In this document: positions 37,780 to 46,691 of the stretch, in pieces
Position numbering within the stretch: position 1 is the first letter of the stretch
How the letters are laid out: every line of letters begins with the position of its first letter
From: Helicobacter mustelae
Lineage (GTDB): Bacteria; Campylobacterota; Campylobacteria; Campylobacterales; Helicobacteraceae
DNA length: 64,000 bases
Direction of reading: 5' to 3'
Assembly: GCF_900476215.1 (NCBI RefSeq)
Contig: NZ_LS483446.1
Location: 744,001-808,000, forward strand
The notes under the pieces: generated by a model
Seen by the model: only the letters and a program-made list of their open reading frames with translations
What the model was told of the DNA's origin: nothing
The model's database searches: none
Program-made: the position numbers and the translations under genes

Positions 37780-39018
37780 ATGAAGATGCAGAAGATGATT
37801 GAATTTGCCCATGCCATAGAGCTTATTCAGCAGGAAGAAATCCCAGAGATGGGGAGTGAAAGGGTGAATTTTATCAGTAGCATAGATAGAGTGCTAAGTG
37901 AGGATATTTTTGCAAAAGAGAATCTCCCACAAGTCCCACTCTCTAGCATGGATGGCTATGCCTTTGCCTATGGTGATGCAGAGCTTTTGGGCTCAGTTGG
38001 CCTGCGAGTAATGGGGGATAATCCCGCTGGGAAGGAGATGCCCACCTGCCAAAAGGGATGTGCGATCAAGACATTCACTGGCTCAGTGATGCCCAAAAAT
38101 ACTGATACCATGATCCTGGTGGAGGATGTAGAATTTCGTGATGATAGGATTTTTTCGCGCGCTCACTCCAAGCTCCCCAAAAAGGGCCAATGGGTGCGGG
38201 ATGTGGGTAGTAATTATCAAAAAGGCGAATTGCTCCTGCCAAAATCCAGCAAGATTACGCCCTATGAAATTGGCTTGTTAGCTGAGCTTAATTGTAATTT
38301 TGTTTCCGTGTATCAAAAGCCCCGCGTGGGTGTGCTTGTGAGTGGAAATGAGATCATTGAAGTGGGAGAAGAGCAAAAACATCCCGGGGAGGTGCGCAGC
38401 GTGAATAATCACCTATTGCGTGCCATGATAGAAAAAATGGGCGCGCAGGCCACCATCTACCAGACTCTGGGGGATGATTTTGTGGCATTAGAATCTTGCT
38501 TTATCCAGATGCTTAGGGAATGTGATTTGGTGCTCACTACAGGGGGCATGAGCAAGGGGGATTATGATTTTACCCAGGATGTGGTTTTGGAGCATTGCGA
38601 GGGGGTTTTTAAGGGAGTGAGGATGAAGCCTGGCAAGCCACTGCTCTTTGCTCGTGCGCATGGATCCAAAAAGCCTGTTTTAGGCCTGCCTGGCAATCCT
38701 AATGCTGTGGCAGTGACCTTCTATCTCTTTGGAAGAATGCTGCTTGCAAAGATGTTTGCTCAAAGATGTGAGCCTATTATCCTTAGGGCAGAATTGCAGG
38801 AGGATTTGATACGTACGGATGCTAGGCTAGAATTTCGTGCCTGCGCTCTGTCTGTCTGTGATGGGCGCTACTGCGTGTCTGGCCTTGCAAAGGCAAATTT
38901 TAGCGCACTTATCAATAATCTCTGTGGCAATCGCGCGTTGGTAATCTTGGAAGAAAATGGAAGTGATCTTAAAAAGGGTAGCCAAGTGCCCATCATCTTG
39001 TTCAAGGAGTTTTCATGA
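37780..39018 (+). CDS. moeA: Molybdopterin molybdenumtransferase
   Basis: MoeA inserts molybdate into adenylated molybdopterin (made by MogA). The 412 aa protein has the N-terminal domain with LPQVPLSSMDGYAF near residue 46, the molybdopterin-binding domain (TTGGMSKGDYDFTQDVV near 251; GLPGNPNAVAVTF near 304) and a C-terminal beta-barrel. The ATG at 37786 (residue 3) has AAGGA six bases upstream and may be the real start; the ATG at 37780 abuts that SD. It overlaps moaD by 4 bases (ATGA). It sits inside a cluster that in H. pylori runs ribA-moaD directly. Confidence 0.94.
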   Translation: MKMQKMIEFAHAIELIQQEEIPEMGSERVNFISSIDRVLSEDIFAKENLPQVPLSSMDGYAFAYGDAELLGSVGLRVMGDNPAGKEMPTCQKGCAIKTFTGSVMPKNTDTMILVEDVEFRDDRIFSRAHSKLPKKGQWVRDVGSNYQKGELLLPKSSKITPYEIGLLAELNCNFVSVYQKPRVGVLVSGNEIIEVGEEQKHPGEVRSVNNHLLRAMIEKMGAQATIYQTLGDDFVALESCFIQMLRECDLVLTTGGMSKGDYDFTQDVVLEHCEGVFKGVRMKPGKPLLFARAHGSKKPVLGLPGNPNAVAVTFYLFGRMLLAKMFAQRCEPIILRAELQEDLIRTDARLEFRACALSVCDGRYCVSGLAKANFSALINNLCGNRALVILEENGSDLKKGSQVPIILFKEFS

Positions 39019-39236
39019 TAAAAGTAGAATTCTTGGGCCCCATCGGACTTCCACCGCAGGATTTTGATGTCAAGGATTTCCACTCACTCAAAAAAGAATT
39101 ACAAAAAATCCCCGAGCTTGAGCCTTGGCTTGCAACCTGTGCTGTTGCATGCAATGATGAATTGCTTACTTCATTGGATGTGGAATTTTGCGATGGTGAT
39201 AGGATTGTGCTTTTGCCCCCAGTTTGTGGTGGTTAA
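39015..39236 (+). CDS. moaD: Molybdopterin synthase small subunit MoaD
   Basis: A 73 aa ubiquitin-like protein that carries the thiocarboxylate sulfur donor for molybdopterin. It ends in the obligatory Gly-Gly (PPVCGG). Its ATG overlaps the moeA stop (ATGA), and moaE starts three bases after its stop, so the two synthase subunits are translated together. Confidence 0.93.
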   Translation: MIKVEFLGPIGLPPQDFDVKDFHSLKKELQKIPELEPWLATCAVACNDELLTSLDVEFCDGDRIVLLPPVCGG

Positions 39237-39239
39237 AAA

Positions 39240-39677
39240 ATGCTAGAAATTTATCAAAATGCTCTATGCACTGCTAAGCTCTATGAAAAATATGAGAGCC
39301 TTGCTAGGGAAAAAAATCTCGGAGCCTGCTGCGTGTTTTGTGGGATCGTGCGCGATGAGGGTGGGATAGAGGGCCTAAGCTTTGATATTTATCTGCCTCT
39401 TTTGCAGAGTTGGTTTGAGAGATGGCAATCTCGTTTGCAAAAGAATGGTGCTACTCTTTGCATGGCGCATTCTGTGGGAGATGTTGGGATTGGGGAGAGT
39501 TCTTTTATGTGTGCGATTCTCTCTTCTCAGAGAAAGGTTGCTCTAGGTGCTTATGAGGAATTTATTGAGGATTTCAAGCAAAATGCGCCCATTTGGAAAT
39601 ATGATCTCATTAACAAAAAGCGCATCTATGCCAAGGAGCGATCTCATGCGCTGCCCCAAAGCGGGCTGCTTGCATGA
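39240..39677 (+). CDS. moaE: Molybdopterin synthase catalytic subunit MoaE
   Basis: MoaE forms the heterotetrameric synthase with MoaD and converts precursor Z (cPMP) to molybdopterin. The 145 aa protein has GACCVFCGIVRDE near residue 23, HSVGDVGIGESSF near 77, and the conserved WKYDLINKKRIYAKERSHALP near 118, with catalytic lysines in the family's usual places. The length is normal. A 32-codon frame starts inside its 3' end. Confidence 0.93.
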   Translation: MLEIYQNALCTAKLYEKYESLAREKNLGACCVFCGIVRDEGGIEGLSFDIYLPLLQSWFERWQSRLQKNGATLCMAHSVGDVGIGESSFMCAILSSQRKVALGAYEEFIEDFKQNAPIWKYDLINKKRIYAKERSHALPQSGLLA

Positions 39678-39744
39678 TGATTTTGACGTATTTGCAAAGA
39701 GTCTTAAAAGAGATTTTTTAGAGGAGTTAGGATGGAAGGGATAA
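39646..39744 (+). CDS. Possible small ORF (32 aa) bridging moaE and mogA
   Basis: MRCPKAGCLHDDFDVFAKSL and twelve more residues are encoded in the +1 frame from ATG 39646. AAGGAG lies seven bases upstream, an ideal spacing, but those bases also encode MoaE residues Lys-Glu. The frame ends inside mogA's first codons, so its translation could couple moaE to mogA. No homologue is known to me. Confidence 0.25.
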   Translation: MRCPKAGCLHDDFDVFAKSLKRDFLEELGWKG

Positions 39745-40259
39745 AAATTGGCATTGTTACAGCCAGCGATCGGGCTTTTGATGGGATTTATGAGGATATT
39801 TCTGGCAAGGCGATAGAGCAAGTGCTAAGATCTTATATTTTGAACCCCTGTGAGTTTTTTTATCATCTCATCAAAGATGAGCAGAGCCTGATTGAAGCAG
39901 CATTGAGAGAGCTTGTGGAGCAAAAATGCGATCTCATTGTGACCACCGGTGGCACGGGCCCTGCACCCAGAGATGTGACACCTGAGGCTACGCAGAATGT
40001 CTGCGAGAAGATGCTGCCAGGTTTTGGCGAGCTCATGCGTCAAAATAGCCTGCAATACGTGCCCACAGCCATCCTCTCTAGACAGAGTGCGGGGATCTGT
40101 CAAAATAGCCTCATCATCAATCTCCCTGGCAAGCCAAAGAGTATACAAGAATGTCTTGAAGCGGTCTTTCCTGCAATTCCTTATTGCATCGATCTTATCG
40201 GCGGGAGATACATCCATGCCAATGAGGCAAATATCACTGCATTTCGTCCCAAAAAATAG
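39732..40259 (+). CDS. mogA: Molybdopterin adenylyltransferase
   Basis: MogA adenylylates molybdopterin so that MoeA can insert molybdate. The 175 aa protein starts MEGIKIGIVTASDRAFDGIYED and shows the family's TTGGTGPAPRDVTPEAT near residue 74 and the substrate-site FGELMRQNS and NLPGKPKSIQECLEAVFPAIPYCIDL near residues 97-159. A weak AGGAG is eight bases upstream. It is followed by moaC 12 bases later, the same order as in H. pylori (inverted). Confidence 0.93.
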   Translation: MEGIKIGIVTASDRAFDGIYEDISGKAIEQVLRSYILNPCEFFYHLIKDEQSLIEAALRELVEQKCDLIVTTGGTGPAPRDVTPEATQNVCEKMLPGFGELMRQNSLQYVPTAILSRQSAGICQNSLIINLPGKPKSIQECLEAVFPAIPYCIDLIGGRYIHANEANITAFRPKK

Positions 40260-40271
40260 CCAAGGAATCTC

Positions 40272-40745
40272 ATGCAGCTTACGCATATCAATGAGAAAAA
40301 TCAACCCAAAATGGTGGATGTAGGACAGAAGGAAGAGAGCATGCGCATCGCGCTGGCAAGCGGTAGAATCCACATGAGCAAGGAAGCCTATGATGCGATC
40401 TTGGCTCAAAGAGTCAAAAAAGGTGCGGTGCTGCAAACTGCGGTGGTTGCAGCAATCATGGGAGCCAAAAAAACCAGTGACATCATCCCAATGTGCCATC
40501 CTTTGTGCCTTAGTGCAGTAGATATTGAGATCACCCAGGATGATGAGACGCATACTTTTGTACTCACAGCGTGTGTAAAAACCCAGGGAAAAACTGGAGT
40601 GGAAATGGAGGCGCTGAGTGCTGTGAGTATCGGGCTGCTAACAATCTATGACATGGTCAAAGCTATTGACAAATCCATGGTGATTTCTCAAATCCGATTA
40701 GAAGAAAAACGCGGCGGGAAAAGCGGAGATTTTCACCGCTTATAA
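40272..40745 (+). CDS. moaC: Cyclic pyranopterin monophosphate synthase accessory protein MoaC
   Basis: MoaC makes cPMP from the MoaA product in molybdenum cofactor synthesis. The 157 aa protein has [14 protein letters not shown] at residue 14, [19 protein letters not shown] at 64 and [30 protein letters not shown] around 103-132, including the conserved Lys and the EMEAL helix. moaA is not in the window. It is the end of the cluster. Confidence 0.95.
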   Translation: MQLTHINEKNQPKMVDVGQKEESMRIALASGRIHMSKEAYDAILAQRVKKGAVLQTAVVAAIMGAKKTSDIIPMCHPLCLSAVDIEITQDDETHTFVLTACVKTQGKTGVEMEALSAVSIGLLTIYDMVKAIDKSMVISQIRLEEKRGGKSGDFHRL

Positions 40746-41295
40746 TCCTAGTTATGGGATTTTGTCGTAGTTTTTGGTTTTTTGGAGTGGTGCTAAGCGT
40801 GTTTATCCCAAGTGCTGGGGTAATAACAAAGCTGACAAGGTGATGCTCCTTCAAACTCCTAGAATTTTTCACAACCCCAAAGACTCAGTGGTGCTTTTTC
40901 TCCTGCCAAAATCCCCAGTCATCTATTTTGGGCCATTTTTCAACTCTTAGAATTGTGGATTTCAAAAACCTTTAGCGCATGATCATCCTCCTAAATCCCT
41001 TAAAAGAGTGCTTTAAGCTTTCTTGGAATTTTTAACTCTTCAACTACCCCCCCATTGACCTAGACCCGCACTATTGGCCCTTCAAAGACTCTTGGGATTT
41101 TTTCATGATGGTATTAGACTTCGCACTTTCTTGAGCTAGATTTTTACTAGCGTTTTTGCATTTTGTCTCTTCTCTGCTTTTCCTTGCAGTATCGACATCA
41201 AAATTCCCAGAATATGCGTTTTATGTTTTTAGCCCGTATGCAGACAGAATTGAAAGCATAAAGCTTGCAAAAAGCAGTTTTTCAAGCAAAAAATT
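40746..41295. other. 550 bp between moaC and uvrC, no supported gene
   Basis: Lies between the convergent ends of moaC (+) and uvrC (-). Only short frames exist, such as a 29-codon hydrophobic plus-strand frame from 40754. A C7 run at about 41047 is too short to be a typical switch. I see no tRNA, repeat or clear terminator. Possibly a remnant of a lost gene. Confidence 0.5.
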
Positions 41296-43089
41296 CTAGC
41301 CTTGGGTTTTTTTGCTGGGTTTGTTTCTTAGTACTTGGGAGATTTCTTGCGCGCTGGCAGATTGGAGTTTGGCAAAGTCTCCAAAATATTGCAAAAGTCG
41401 CTTTTGTTCTGCGGTGGTGTAGGGTAGATTTTTGGTGAGATTTTTGGTCTTTTGACTGCGATGGAATTTTATAGCAAAACGGTGGGATTCATCGCGCAGT
41501 TTTTGCAAAAATTGCAGCCTCTTATCACTGGGATCAAGCCTCAAATCCCTTTCTTTGGTATAAATCCTATCCCTTGCATATCCCTTGGCGCGATAAGCCT
41601 TGTGGTCTCTTTTTTCTTTGGAGATGGCTAGGATATCGATGTCATATCCTGCACTCTCTAGGAGATTTTGAGCTAGATTCAATTGCGCTCTGCCTCCATC
41701 AATGACCCAGAGATTGGGCGGGGGTGATTTGACAAAGCTCTCAATGCGATGTAGGAGCATTTCACGCATTTGGGCGTATTCATCTTTGGATTGGAGATTG
41801 TAGTGCCGATAGGAGGAGGGGTCAAAATTTTGCATGTCATAGACGATCATGCCCCCTACATTGAAGCTCATGGCATGATGACTCGTGTCAAAAACCTCGA
41901 TGCGAAAGGGAGTTTGAGAGAGAGCAAAGGATTCTTTGATTTGGATGAGAATATCGCTAGCACAGAGATTTGCCTCCTGGCGTAGGAGCTCTCTTGCATT
42001 TTTGATGCCAATGTGAATGAGATTTTTTTTGAAGCCTGATTTTGGCACGGAGATAGGGATTTTTCTGCCCTGGGTATCTTGGAGGAAATTTTGCAAACCC
42101 TGCACATCTTCTAGCTCTTCAGAGACTAAAATTGCTTGCGGGAGTAGGGGGAGCTTGTGTTTGTAATGCGAGAGTAGGTATTGGGTGAAGAGGGATTGGA
42201 TATCAATGTCATAATCACTGCGCACACGCTTGGAATCTGCGGCGATGATTTTGCCATTGCGCATGAAAAGCTTCACTAGGATCGCGATGTAGCCATTTTT
42301 GTGTGGCTCTTTGATTGCGCTAATGATGTCAAGATCATAGGGCTTTTGGGCAGAAATCTCAGAAAAGCTGCTTAATTCTTTGATTTTTTGCAGGCGGTTT
42401 TTGTAAATCTGGGCTTCTTCAAAGAGGAGATTTTGTGACAAAGAAAGCATTTTTTGCTCGATTAAAGACAGTAGGAGTTTTTTGTTTTGCAGTATCTTTA
42501 TGGCCTGCTTGATAGTCAGCGCGTAGGCATCTTTGCTGATTTTATTTTCACAAGGGGCTGGGCATTTTTGGATCTGATAAAAAAGACAGGCTTTTTTGCC
42601 CTTGACACAGGATTTTTTTTGTACCAGAGGCAGGAGATCCTGCAGACTGTCCAAAATATCGCGCCCACCGCTGGGATAGGGGCCAAAATAGCGCAGGGAT
42701 TTTTGATCTTGGATCTTGCGCGTGATGGAGATGCTGGGGAAATCTTCCTCAAGATCTATGACAATGTAGGGATAGGTTTTGTCATCGCGAAGGAGAATAT
42801 TGTATTTGGGTTTGAGCTGTTTAATCATGGAATTTTCTAAGAGCAGTGCGTCTTGCTCGCTAGATACCACCATGGTATGGATGTGTGAGACTTGGGAGAG
42901 CATGAGCTTGATGCGCGTGCTTGCGGTGGGATTGGGGATGAGGGTGTTTTCAAAAATGCGAAAATAGCTCTTCACGCGTTTTTTGATATTTTTTGCCTTG
43001 CCTACATACAGTAGCTTGCCATTGGCATCAAAATACTGATAGACCCCAAAGGTGGTGGGGAGATTTTGCAGGATTTTGGGATCTAGCAT
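41296..43089 (-). CDS. uvrC: Excinuclease ABC subunit UvrC
   Basis: UvrC makes the dual incisions around DNA lesions with UvrA and UvrB. The 597 aa protein has the GIY-YIG nuclease at the start (TTFGVYQYFDANGKLLYVGKAKNIKKRV, residues 11-39), a Cys cluster (CVKGKKACLFYQIQKCPAPCENK) near 158, a UvrB-binding UVR-like helix near 210, the RNase H-like second nuclease (RIEVFDTSHHAMSFNVGGMIV, VIDGGRAQLNLA) and a C-terminal HhH region. Its ATG overlaps the upstream small gene by 7 bases. Confidence 0.96.
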   Translation of the reverse strand: MLDPKILQNLPTTFGVYQYFDANGKLLYVGKAKNIKKRVKSYFRIFENTLIPNPTASTRIKLMLSQVSHIHTMVVSSEQDALLLENSMIKQLKPKYNILLRDDKTYPYIVIDLEEDFPSISITRKIQDQKSLRYFGPYPSGGRDILDSLQDLLPLVQKKSCVKGKKACLFYQIQKCPAPCENKISKDAYALTIKQAIKILQNKKLLLSLIEQKMLSLSQNLLFEEAQIYKNRLQKIKELSSFSEISAQKPYDLDIISAIKEPHKNGYIAILVKLFMRNGKIIAADSKRVRSDYDIDIQSLFTQYLLSHYKHKLPLLPQAILVSEELEDVQGLQNFLQDTQGRKIPISVPKSGFKKNLIHIGIKNARELLRQEANLCASDILIQIKESFALSQTPFRIEVFDTSHHAMSFNVGGMIVYDMQNFDPSSYRHYNLQSKDEYAQMREMLLHRIESFVKSPPPNLWVIDGGRAQLNLAQNLLESAGYDIDILAISKEKRDHKAYRAKGYARDRIYTKERDLRLDPSDKRLQFLQKLRDESHRFAIKFHRSQKTKNLTKNLPYTTAEQKRLLQYFGDFAKLQSASAQEISQVLRNKPSKKTQG

Positions 43090-43535
43090 TGTTGCTCTAG
43101 GATCACTTGGCGCAGGGCTTCAAATTTTGCGTGCAGGCTAGGTGTGGTGGCATGATTGATGAAATGTCCTCTAGCAGGCTCATGAAAAGAGGTGATAAAG
43201 ATGGGCTCCTCCTCTCTAGTATAGGACTTGAGTTTGTTTAGTGGAACATAGCCACAGATTTTCAAATCCTCTGGCAAAAACCCAAAAACTTCCTGATAGC
43301 ATTTCAAATCCTGTGCAAGTTTTTTGGTATGATATTTGTTAAACTCATTACAGATGATGGGATTGTCAAAGGCCATGAGTAGGCGGTTTTGCTTGAGATG
43401 GATGAACAATAAAGAATCCTTCATGGTTTTAGAAAGAAAGATTTTGATTTTTTCTAATTCTTTGCGTTGCTTGACTTTGGCTGTGATGGGAAGTTGATTG
43501 AACAAATGGGAGATGAGGACATGCGATGGTTTCAT
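43083..43535 (-). CDS. Hypothetical protein, DUF721/DciA-like
   Basis: A 150 aa protein preceding and overlapping uvrC. The pattern ISHLFNQLP ... LFIHLKQNRLLMAFDNPIICNEFNKYH resembles the C-terminal part of DUF721/DciA proteins (replicative-helicase loader-related): a basic segment, strand LLFIHL, then an Asn-rich turn and a helix. The resemblance is by eye, so the assignment is tentative. The rest (residues 85-150) has no motif I know. Cytoplasmic; coupled to uvrC. Confidence 0.6.
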   Translation of the reverse strand: MKPSHVLISHLFNQLPITAKVKQRKELEKIKIFLSKTMKDSLLFIHLKQNRLLMAFDNPIICNEFNKYHTKKLAQDLKCYQEVFGFLPEDLKICGYVPLNKLKSYTREEEPIFITSFHEPARGHFINHATTPSLHAKFEALRQVILEQQC

Positions 43536-43642
43536 GTTGGCATTGTAGCATATTTGCTATTAATGGGTTATGGTTGCGGGTTTAAGGCGGATCCAAGCTT
43601 TGGCTCTTATTTGAGCTTGGCTTTGTTGGGGTAAAAAGAACA

Positions 43643-45682
43643 GTGATTTTTCGGCGTTTTTTTGCGTCTGTCTTTGGTCTCAAAGAGCGTTTTAGGCATT
43701 TTATTGGCTTGTATGATCCGGGTTATATTAGCTTTATTTATGCGCAAAAAGCACTCTTTGCCTCCATTCTTAGTGCGTTGCTAGCGGTTTTGATTTTTGG
43801 CGTCAATCTTGGCATATGGGGCGCACTCATCCCCATTCATCTTTATTTTTTGAATGTGATTTTGGTGGAACAAAAGCAAACCATCTGGTATTTTGTTTTG
43901 TTTCTCATTCTTGCAGCACTGTTTTGCTATTTGTTTTATTTGGTTTTTCTCTTTCCCAATCCCTTTTTGTTTGCGATTTTGCTCATGGGCATTGGGTTTA
44001 TCGCAGGGATTTTGGGGAGCTATCAGATGGATTTGCAGCGCGTGGTTAATATGAGTCTTGTGGATGGGCTCATTGCCTATGTTTATATGAAATCTGGCAT
44101 TCCCATTGGCATCAAGGAGCAGATTATCGTGCTTTTTCTGGGTGGGGGCATTGGGATTTTTACGCATTTTTTCATGTCATTCAAAAAATATGGAAAAATC
44201 TCACGCAAATATTTTCCTGACCTGCTCATTAAGTTAGAATTCATGGTTGAGCATCTCAACAAGCCAAAAGACTTCATTCATCTGCGTTACCAGGTATTTC
44301 AGCAAATTGAATTCATCAAAAGGATTTTGAATTCCAAAGCAATAAGCATGAAAGACCCTCACACCATCAAAAATACCAAGCGCGCTTTGTTTTCGCTTTA
44401 TCGCATCGAAGAGATTTATCAATGCATCAACGCCATTCATGAGGATGCATGCATCACCTCCAAAAACTTCCTCCCCATCCGCAGAGAAATCATCTTTAAT
44501 ATTCGAGAGCTTAGGAAGATTTTTGATGGGCATATCGCGCATTTGCGGGAAAATGCTATGCAAAAAATGCGCCCAGAAGATTTTGGTCATTCTTTGTTAA
44601 ACATCATCAAAATCATCTATAGCAAATGCCACTCTCTGCGCAGGGGAGGGCAGGAAGAGGATTATTTTTTGGAAGCCAGAAACAAGAAAAAACCCAAAGC
44701 AATCTGGCAGAGCATCAAAAATCGCGATCCTTATTTTTATTTTTCCATCAAATATTCTTTGGTATTGGGGATTTCGGTTTTTGTCTCAGACCTCTTTGAT
44801 ATGAGCCATGGTGCCTGGATTGCGATGGCTTGTGTGGCGGTGATGCGGCCTAATCTTGGTGGGGTGAAAAATATCGGCAAGGAATATCTCATTGGGGTTT
44901 TGATGGGGCTAGTTATTGGGGTTTTAATCATTATGCTGACGCAGGGTAGCGTGTTGTTTTATTTCTTTTTTATGCTGGTGATTTTTGGCTTTATTTATTT
45001 TCGCGCATTTCCCTATAGGCTGTGGGCAAGCTTTATGATGATGTCTTTTATTATGATGTTTTCTCTGGTGTATAGCTTTTCTTATGCGCTGATTTTGGAT
45101 CGATTTATGGATATTTTTCTGGCATTTGGGATTGTGTTTTGTGTATTTTTGTTTTTTTGGCCTCGCTATAGTGCTAGTGAAATCCTGCCAAATATTAAGG
45201 CTAGCTTTTCTTTTTTCCAGGATTTTTATGAGACCATCATAAAGAATTTTGAGAATTTGGGGTATTTGCAAAACCCCATCCGATCCTATCAGCAGAGATT
45301 TCTAGATATTTATAATCTCCTAGAGACTCATCTTCGCGAAGCAAAAAAAGAAAAAAAATCCCTCCAGGATGTGCGGTTTAGCTACCAGGGTTTGAAATAT
45401 TTGGATTTGTTGTGTCAGAATACTTTCAAAATCTATTACATGCTTTTGGAAATGCCCAGAGACAAAATCCTGGAGCAAAAAGAACTCTATATTAATGATT
45501 TGAAGTTATTAAAAGTCCGCTATGAAATGATGAATCGCTCTCTAGAAAATCATAGCTTTTATTTCAAGCAGCATCAAGATGATCGTTTTCTCTCTCAAGA
45601 TGTTGTATTTAGTGAGGTGGTGAAGATGATTTTTGAAACGCAAAATAAGATTTTTCAAAGCATGCAGGAGAAAGGAGAATGA
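43643..45682 (+). CDS. FUSC-family inner-membrane protein (YccS/aromatic acid exporter type)
   Basis: The 679 aa protein starts at GTG 43643. It has two hydrophobic bundles (about residues 35-175 and 365-515), each with four to six membrane helices, such as ALFASILSALLAVLIFGVNLGIWGALIPI and GISVFVSDLFDMSHGAWIAMACVAVMRPNLGG. A cytoplasmic coiled region follows each. This duplicated layout, with the 'RPNLGG' segment in the second bundle, is that of FUSC proteins such as YccS and AaeB-type exporters. The substrate is unknown. Its TGA is followed directly by the ATG of the NYN gene (tgaATG). Confidence 0.78.
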   Translation: MIFRRFFASVFGLKERFRHFIGLYDPGYISFIYAQKALFASILSALLAVLIFGVNLGIWGALIPIHLYFLNVILVEQKQTIWYFVLFLILAALFCYLFYLVFLFPNPFLFAILLMGIGFIAGILGSYQMDLQRVVNMSLVDGLIAYVYMKSGIPIGIKEQIIVLFLGGGIGIFTHFFMSFKKYGKISRKYFPDLLIKLEFMVEHLNKPKDFIHLRYQVFQQIEFIKRILNSKAISMKDPHTIKNTKRALFSLYRIEEIYQCINAIHEDACITSKNFLPIRREIIFNIRELRKIFDGHIAHLRENAMQKMRPEDFGHSLLNIIKIIYSKCHSLRRGGQEEDYFLEARNKKKPKAIWQSIKNRDPYFYFSIKYSLVLGISVFVSDLFDMSHGAWIAMACVAVMRPNLGGVKNIGKEYLIGVLMGLVIGVLIIMLTQGSVLFYFFFMLVIFGFIYFRAFPYRLWASFMMMSFIMMFSLVYSFSYALILDRFMDIFLAFGIVFCVFLFFWPRYSASEILPNIKASFSFFQDFYETIIKNFENLGYLQNPIRSYQQRFLDIYNLLETHLREAKKEKKSLQDVRFSYQGLKYLDLLCQNTFKIYYMLLEMPRDKILEQKELYINDLKLLKVRYEMMNRSLENHSFYFKQHQDDRFLSQDVVFSEVVKMIFETQNKIFQSMQEKGE

Positions 45683-46384
45683 ATGGACAAAGAAAGAAAG
45701 ATTGCATTATTTTTGGATTGTGAGAATGTCGCCGCCAAGTGGGCAAGGGAGATTTTTGAGAGATTGGAAAGCATCGGGGATGTGTGCATCAAGAAAGCCT
45801 ATGGAGACTGGCGCAATGATGCGCTAAATCCTTGGAATGCCGAGCTCATTCAATATGCCATCGAGCCCATCCACATCATCACAGGCAATCATTACAAAAA
45901 CAATCAGGGTTCGGGGAAAAATTCCTGTGATATCAAAATCAGCATTGATATTATGAACTGCCTCTATGACAAGATTGTAGATTGCATTGTGATTGTCAGC
46001 AGTGATAGTGATTTTGCGCCACTGGCTCAAGAAATCCGCTCCAAGGGGCTGCAGGTGATTGGCTTTGGTGAAAATAAAGCTCGCGATGACTATAGGAAAT
46101 CCTTCACAAGCTTTGAGATTTTGCAAAAGCAAGAAGAGGGTGAGGAAAAAATCAAAAATAATCGCGCCTTGGTGCGCATGCTAAAAAAAGCCATCAATGA
46201 AACCGCAAATCAAAATGGCGTTGCATTGGTTTCGCAGGTGGGAAGCTGGATTCGCTACAACTATTCCCAAACCGCAAAAAGCTATGGCAAAAATAGCTGG
46301 GGGGATGTGTTTAAATCTTTGAAAGAGGATTTTTCTATCACTTATGATGGAAATGTCATGAAGGTGGAATACTCCTGCTGGTAA
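45683..46384 (+). CDS. NYN-domain ribonuclease-like protein with OST-HTH/LOTUS domain
   Basis: A 233 aa protein. Residues 1-150 form a PIN-like NYN domain: IALFLDCENVAAKWA (with catalytic D12), SCDIKISIDIMNCLYD and VIVSSDSDFAPLAQEIR supply the acidic metal-binding residues. After a short charged linker comes an OST-HTH/LOTUS domain (residues about 159-233; LVRMLKKAINETANQNGVALVSQVGSWI, SWGDVFKSLKEDFSI), which binds RNA in other proteins. Bacterial examples are thought to be RNA-processing nucleases, but targets are unknown. AAAGGAG precedes the ATG, and the gene is coupled to the FUSC gene. Confidence 0.8.
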   Translation: MDKERKIALFLDCENVAAKWAREIFERLESIGDVCIKKAYGDWRNDALNPWNAELIQYAIEPIHIITGNHYKNNQGSGKNSCDIKISIDIMNCLYDKIVDCIVIVSSDSDFAPLAQEIRSKGLQVIGFGENKARDDYRKSFTSFEILQKQEEGEEKIKNNRALVRMLKKAINETANQNGVALVSQVGSWIRYNYSQTAKSYGKNSWGDVFKSLKEDFSITYDGNVMKVEYSCW

Positions 46385-46392
46385 ATCAACGC

Positions 46393-46530
46393 AGAATGTT
46401 TGAGAATGTTTGAGAATGTTTGAGAATGTTTGAGAATGTTTGAGAATGTTTGAGAATGTTTGAGAATGTTTGAGAATGTTTGAGAATGTTTGAGAATGTT
46501 TGAGAATGTTTGAGAATGTTTGAGAATGTT
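46393..46530. repeat. 10-bp minisatellite TGAGAATGTT, 13 full copies plus a partial
   Basis: Thirteen perfect copies at 46401-46530 and an 8-base partial before them. The unit length is not a multiple of three and includes a stop in one frame, so it is not coding. It lies nine bases after the NYN stop and before the convergent flgL. Perfect identity points to recent expansion. Confidence 0.97.
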
Positions 46531-46691
46531 TGCGCGGTGGCTTGGTGCTAGGTGTGTTTTTTGAGAGGTTTTATTTTTTGGCTAGAGTTTTGTACCACGG
46601 GACTGTGTGAGGCTTGAAAAAATCCTCATGGCACTGTTCAAGGCCCGTGGGGAAGCTTCACATAGGCATAAGAAAATCAGAACTATGTGAA
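46531..46691. other. Gap between minisatellite and flgL with distant inverted repeat
   Basis: CCACGGG (46595-46601) and CCCGTGG (46644-46650) could pair around a 42-base loop. No U-run follows, so a termination role for either convergent gene is uncertain. Nothing else is seen. Confidence 0.35.

Noticed and set aside
46393-46530. CRISPR array
   Set aside because: The repeats are 10 bp and directly tandem without spacers, and no cas genes are nearby.
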